DNA of 39,523 bases, from NCBI GenBank assembly GCA_050943255.1, contig JBMNOV010000016.1:1-39523 (forward strand), given 5' to 3'. The translations under genes and the position numbers were made by a program. Below the pieces are notes generated by a model. The model had not been told where the DNA came from. It did no database searches and saw only the letters and a program-made list of their open reading frames with translations. This document shows positions 35,789 through 39,523 of this stretch, one piece after another; position 1 is the first letter of the stretch, and each line of letters begins with the position of its first letter. Source of the DNA: UBA4844 sp050943255. Lineage in GTDB: Bacteria; Bacillota; Syntrophomonadia; Syntrophomonadales; Syntrophomonadaceae.

Positions 35789-37144
35789 TTAAGATGTCAT
35801 ATGGCTGGGTAACCACAAGGCAATTTCAGGAAACAGTATCATTAAGCCGCCAACTATTATAAAACCAATCAAGGCCCATGACATAGTATATTTGAAAATT
35901 GCCCCCAGCTTTACTCCACTCACACCGGATGCTGAAAATACCGCCATTCCTATTGGAGGAGTAACCAAACCTATACATAGTAGTAACCCTACCATGATGC
36001 CAAACCATAAAGGATCAATACCAGCTGCATCCATTAACGGGAGGGTAATAGGAACAGCCATAACCATTCCCGCTATTGACTCTAAAAACATACCTATTAT
36101 AAAAAAAATAATCATGAGTAGCATAAGAATCAGCATGGGTTTATCCAAAATTGGGTTTAGTAAGGATATTATAAATGCTGGAAGTTTGATAAATGCTATA
36201 AACCGTCCGAATATTTGAGCAGCTACCATAATAAACATAACCATTGCAGTTATATTAAGTGTATTTTTAAGCGATTCTCTTAAAAAATCCCAGTTTAATC
36301 TTTTTAACAGGTAACAATATATAATAGAAATAAATGTTGCTATTGCCGCTGCTTCAGTGGGAGTAAAGACACCAGTGTAAATTCCACCTAATACAATAAT
36401 CACCAGCATAATCGCCATAATAAATGCAATTATTGTGTCCTTAAAGTTAATCTCTTTTCCCATGCCGATGGTTTCCAAATCAATTGTCGCAGATACTTCA
36501 TCTAATAGTACATTTCTGGAAATATCTGCTTTAGGTTTTTCAAAAATTTGATAGGTTAACGCTACGCATAAGGCATAAACAAGCATTAATAAAAGACCAG
36601 GTATTAAAGCTCCCATAAAAAGTTTCCCGACTGATGTTTCAGTTAAAGAACCATAGATTATTAAATTAACACTAGGCGGAATCACAGCTGCTAGAGAACC
36701 ACCGATCGCAGCTGTCGATACTGATAAATTTTTACTGAAACCGCACTTTAACAGTTGTGGTGATACAGTTTTGGTGAGAGCAGCCGATATGGCTGTTCCC
36801 GAGCCCGATACTGCTCCTAAAAAACCACCAATAAATACGGTTATAACTCCCATTATTCCAGGGCGACCGTTGGAATATTTAAAAGTTACATAATAGATAT
36901 GATCTAAAATATTGGCTTGCATAATACAATGAGCCATAAAAATAAAAAGCGGAACTGGGGTTAAACTATATGAAGCGACAACTGTAAAAGGATCATTTTG
37001 AAGTATGCCCGATAAACGTGAACCGTAAATAATATAAATACCTACTACTCCTAAAACTAATAAAAGAGATCCTATTCTCATTCCTAATAAAAGACAAAGG
37101 GCAAAAATAACCACCAATATTATGCCGATACTACCAGTGTCCAA
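35789..37144 (-). CDS. dctM: TRAP transporter large permease (DctM), cassette B
   Basis: A 451-residue permease with about 12 helices, homologous end to end with the cassette A protein: GGFLGAVSGSGTAISAALTKT, IGGSLAAVIPPSVNLIIYGS, GIYTGVFTPTEAAAIAT. The start is TTG with GGAGG 7 nt upstream, the same unusual start as in cassette A. It opens the operon dctM-dctP-dctQ-dehydrogenase. Confidence 0.96.
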   Translation of the reverse strand: MDTGSIGIILVVIFALCLLLGMRIGSLLLVLGVVGIYIIYGSRLSGILQNDPFTVVASYSLTPVPLFIFMAHCIMQANILDHIYYVTFKYSNGRPGIMGVITVFIGGFLGAVSGSGTAISAALTKTVSPQLLKCGFSKNLSVSTAAIGGSLAAVIPPSVNLIIYGSLTETSVGKLFMGALIPGLLLMLVYALCVALTYQIFEKPKADISRNVLLDEVSATIDLETIGMGKEINFKDTIIAFIMAIMLVIIVLGGIYTGVFTPTEAAAIATFISIIYCYLLKRLNWDFLRESLKNTLNITAMVMFIMVAAQIFGRFIAFIKLPAFIISLLNPILDKPMLILMLLMIIFFIIGMFLESIAGMVMAVPITLPLMDAAGIDPLWFGIMVGLLLCIGLVTPPIGMAVFSASGVSGVKLGAIFKYTMSWALIGFIIVGGLMILFPEIALWLPSHMTS

Positions 37145-37307
37145 ATAACTACCTCCCTCCTATAATTTCTTGAGTTATACTTAATTAATATTTTTCAAGC
37201 AATTATAGGAAATTGTATTTTGTAAAATACATTAAAATTCATGGCCTTTTTTATCACTCCTCTCAGGAAAGGATGCTAGTTCTTCACTGGATTTTTGATC
37301 CTATATT

Positions 37308-37372
37308 AGTATAAAGTCCCACCTATAGTTAAAGTCAATAGTTGGCGATAAGACCTCTATATGGCATCAATT
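37308..37372 (-). promoter_or_regulatory. Promoter region of TRAP cassette B
   Basis: On the minus strand TTGACT (37333-37338) and TATACT (37308-37313) are 19 bp apart, exactly as in cassette A. Upstream of the -35, the half-site ATGGCAT with its flank resembles the right arm of the cassette A dyad, while the left arm has diverged. The remainder of 37145-37307 is an untranslated leader with GGAGTGATAA (minus) near 37251-37260 and no gene. Confidence 0.55.
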
Positions 37373-37452
37373 TTGTTTTTGCTGATTGCCTTTTATATTG
37401 AAGTAGCCCTATTGCTTGACTTAATATGGTTGTTCCTTGTTATATTTATCTC

Positions 37453-37505
37453 AAAAAGTAAAAAGCATCTTCTCCAATATGCCTAAAATAAGAGAAGATG
37501 CTTTT
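37453..37505 (-). terminator. Intrinsic terminator of the second symporter operon
   Basis: Perfect 14-bp arms AAAAGCATCTTCTC (37461-37474) and GAGAAGATGCTTTT (37492-37505) with a 17-nt loop. On the minus strand the stem ends in four T and is followed by TACTTTTT. It lies 90 nt after the symporter stop. Confidence 0.8.
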
Positions 37506-37594
37506 ACAAAGCTTGATAAACTTAATGATATAACTAGTGCTATTTTTTATAAAATTTATAATTCAATAATACACTTAAGGTATTAGATCACATA

Positions 37595-39088
37595 TTAATT
37601 AACATCTTTAACTTGTTTCTCACCGTATATCTTATTATGCTGCTCGATTCTGTACGGGTCTTCTTTAGTTAGCAAGCTCCCGATAACAACAGCTAATGCT
37701 GCCAAGATTAATCCGGGCACACCTTCGTGAATTACACTGCTCATACCTGTTAACTTCCATATACATACAGTAAGCAATCCAACTATACAGCCAGCCATCG
37801 CGCCATATTTATTAGCCCTCTTCCAGAACAAGCCCATGAATAGAGGTATACCTAAGGCGGCCCCGCCTCCCACATAGGCAAATAAGACCATATAGAAAAC
37901 AACACCTTTGGCATAAATGGCAAAAGTAATACAAACAATAGTAATGATTACCATAAGCCATTTGGTTAGTTTAACTAAATTTTCTTCAGAGGCATTTTTG
38001 TTTATCATTTTCTGGTATATATTTCTGACTATAGTTGTCCCCGCTGCTAATAACTGAGAATCAGCCGTAGTTATAACTGCAGCCAGAACACCCATAACGG
38101 CTATACCTGCAATAACCGGGTGAAAATAAGTTCCCAGGATTAAGGGAAATGAAGCCTCCGGATCAGATAAATTGGGGAATAACACCCTAGCACACATTCC
38201 TGTAAGCACACAAGTCATCCTGGTAAAAGCACAGAAAAAGGTACTTAACAGAGCAGCCTTTTTAATTCCCTTCAGGCTATCCATGCCCATTATCCTGGTT
38301 ACAACATGACCCTGGCCCCAGGTACTGAATGAAACCGAGAACCAGCCAATAGCTACAGCCAGTGATACAGCAATAGGCCCAGCTTGCCTTGCAGTTAAAA
38401 ACATAGGATCTATACCAGCTAATCCTGCCTGTAGTGCTCCCCAACCGCCTACAGCCTTTAATGCTACCACTGGGGTTACAAAAGCAATCAGCATCATCAA
38501 AAATCCCTGGACAGTATCAGTCCAGACAACCCCTTTATACCCGGCAAATACCGTATATAATAAAACCAAGGCAGCTGCTATAACTATTCCCCAGTTCATA
38601 TCAAGGTTAAACAGCGGACCCAAGGTCTTAGCTGCTGAGGTACATTGTGAAGAAACATAACCAATCATAAAAATAGCCATGGCTATTGCGGTAATAGATC
38701 TTACCCAGTTGCCTTTATCATTATATATGTCAGCCAGCAAATCTGGCAAATCGATTGATTTGTTATGGTCAGAGAACTTTTTTAATCTCCAGGCGAAAAA
38801 TGTCCAAAGCAAGATAGCATTAAGGGCATCCCCCAGAATATACCAGGTGGAGAACCCCCCTAAAGTGTATCCCACGCCAACTAACCCGATAAATATAAAA
38901 CCACTGCTCTGGCTGGCCATGGAGCTCATTGCCGATGGCAGCCAACCCAAGCCTCTTCCGCCTAAACTGTACACTTCAACCGTATCCTGCTCTTGCCGGG
39001 CAAAATACACAAGGATTGAGACCATTATTGCCAAGTATACTATCATTGTAACTAATAATACGGTAGTATTAAATTCAACTCCTGCCAT
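37595..39088 (-). CDS. Sodium:solute symporter (PutP/PanF-like)
   Basis: A 497-residue SSS-family carrier with 13 or so helices. The N-terminal YSLGGRGLGWLPSAMSSMAS and the following GFIFIGLVGVGYTLG correspond to the sodium-binding helix 1-2 region of PutP-type proteins. FAGYKGVVWTDTVQGFLM is the usual mid-protein signature, and AAVITTADSQLLAAGTTI resembles the helix 8 sodium-site segment. The substrate is unresolved; pantothenate-, proline- and carboxylate-type carriers share these motifs. The ATG has GGAGGTG upstream and lies 24 nt after a small membrane peptide gene, with which it should be co-expressed. Confidence 0.92.
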   Translation of the reverse strand: MAGVEFNTTVLLVTMIVYLAIMVSILVYFARQEQDTVEVYSLGGRGLGWLPSAMSSMASQSSGFIFIGLVGVGYTLGGFSTWYILGDALNAILLWTFFAWRLKKFSDHNKSIDLPDLLADIYNDKGNWVRSITAIAMAIFMIGYVSSQCTSAAKTLGPLFNLDMNWGIVIAAALVLLYTVFAGYKGVVWTDTVQGFLMMLIAFVTPVVALKAVGGWGALQAGLAGIDPMFLTARQAGPIAVSLAVAIGWFSVSFSTWGQGHVVTRIMGMDSLKGIKKAALLSTFFCAFTRMTCVLTGMCARVLFPNLSDPEASFPLILGTYFHPVIAGIAVMGVLAAVITTADSQLLAAGTTIVRNIYQKMINKNASEENLVKLTKWLMVIITIVCITFAIYAKGVVFYMVLFAYVGGGAALGIPLFMGLFWKRANKYGAMAGCIVGLLTVCIWKLTGMSSVIHEGVPGLILAALAVVIGSLLTKEDPYRIEQHNKIYGEKQVKDVN

Positions 39089-39112
39089 TATTACACCTCC
39101 AAACCAGACTTT

Positions 39113-39238
39113 TTATTTTTTATCATCTTCAGTATAATATTGAGATTTATAAAACTGGTTCCAGTAATGATTACATAAAAGCATAGCCGCTATTGGTGAA
39201 AGAAATGTAAGGAGATAAACTGATAAGGTGAATTTCAT
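39113..39238 (-). CDS. Small membrane peptide paired with the symporter (41 residues)
   Basis: From the ATG at 39238, with GGAGGAG 5 nt upstream, this gives a 41-residue peptide: one hydrophobic helix (FTLSVYLLTFLSPIAAMLLC) and a polar tail (YKSQYYTEDDKK). The frame is open upstream to 39340, but that part has no ribosome site. Small membrane proteins encoded directly before SSS carriers are known (for example yhdT before panF, or the DUF4212 type before acetate/solute symporters). This one is shorter than those I recall and may be an accessory subunit; I cannot name its family. Confidence 0.7.
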   Translation of the reverse strand: MKFTLSVYLLTFLSPIAAMLLCNHYWNQFYKSQYYTEDDKK

Positions 39239-39523
39239 TAATACTCCTCCTTCCCTAATAAAATAGGCTATGGTAGAGGTTAAAAGCAGGTAAAATATAT
39301 GGGTTTTAAAGAGTTCCTGAAAACTGATATATACTAACATTATGGAAATAATAACTATAAGACAATAGTATTACCGAGCCAATCAGGTCTTTAAAACACC
39401 TCCCTTAATAAACTAAGCTAAACTTCAAATATCGCTTGTTATCTCACTATTTCATTTTGATTACGGACAGCCCATCTCTTGTTTATTACATCTATGTGTA
39501 ATTATGGGTGATGGTGAGTAGAG
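39239..39523 (-). promoter_or_regulatory. Leader and promoter region of the second symporter operon
   Basis: No gene is seen up to the window edge. AAGGGAGGTGTTTT on the minus strand (39393-39406) looks like a ribosome site but no reasonable frame follows. Candidate hexamers TTGTCT and TAATGT with a spacing near 17 bp occur around 39345-39370 but are weak. Confidence 0.35.

Noticed and set aside
37190..37240. Short leader frame (about 15 codons) upstream of dctM B
   Set aside because: The nearest ribosome-site-like sequence is about 14 nt away, too far, and no counterpart exists in cassette A.
37338..37372. Sigma-54-type promoter (TGGCAT-N5-TTGT) near the cassette B regulatory region
   Set aside because: It points away from dctM, the -12 element is poor, and it is not kept in cassette A.
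1..39523. CRISPR arrays, tRNA/rRNA genes, intact insertion sequences, phage genes
   Set aside because: No regularly spaced repeats, cloverleaf sequences, transposase or phage frames were found on either strand.

Overview
The window is a low-GC Firmicute (Clostridia-type) chromosome segment. The evidence is a two-subunit glycyl-tRNA synthetase behind a glycine T-box, the sporulation genes yqfC and yqfD, the order yqfC-yqfD-phoH-pgpH-ybeY-dgkA-cdd-era-recO, Shine-Dalgarno sites close to GGAGG and frequent TTG/GTG starts. An anaerobic spore-former of the Syntrophomonas/Dethiobacter/Peptococcaceae kind would fit, but I cannot name a genus from this alone.

Region 1 (1-18.04 kb, all minus strand) is conserved housekeeping. 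In transcription order it reads hinT, rpsU, a 34-residue membrane peptide, yqfC, yqfD, phoH, pgpH, ybeY, dgkA, cdd, era, an unrecognised membrane-anchored protein, recO, T-box-glyQ-glyS, ccpN, ppsR, ppdK and a Fur/PerR-family regulator. The ccpN-ppsR-ppdK run joins a gluconeogenic repressor, the kinase/phosphatase that controls PPDK, and PPDK itself.

Region 2 (18.2-39.5 kb) is accessory and almost entirely about uptake and first-step oxidation or reduction of small organic acids. Two plus-strand genes encode an Old Yellow Enzyme-type reductase and a sodium:solute symporter. On the minus strand follow a complete tripartite tricarboxylate transporter (tctC-tctB-tctA) with a second, nearly superimposable tctC after it; two TRAP cassettes in tandem, each in the order dctM-dctP-dctQ-dehydrogenase; and a second sodium:solute symporter preceded by a 41-residue membrane peptide.

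The two TRAP cassettes look like one segmental duplication. They share gene order, TTG starts on dctM, a promoter with a 19-bp spacer, related sequence upstream of the -35, and a roughly 130-bp structured element at the 3' end. Their enzymes were swapped: an aldo/keto reductase plus a shikimate dehydrogenase homologue in one, a zinc alcohol dehydrogenase in the other. This suggests interchangeable import-and-oxidise modules for hydroxy acids. No transcription regulator is encoded anywhere in region 2.

No rRNA, tRNA, CRISPR array, intact insertion sequence or phage gene was seen. Long gene-free stretches are 16.95-17.44, 22.02-22.87, 26.08-26.95, 32.19-32.79, 37.15-37.59 and 39.24-39.52 kb; what each holds is listed.
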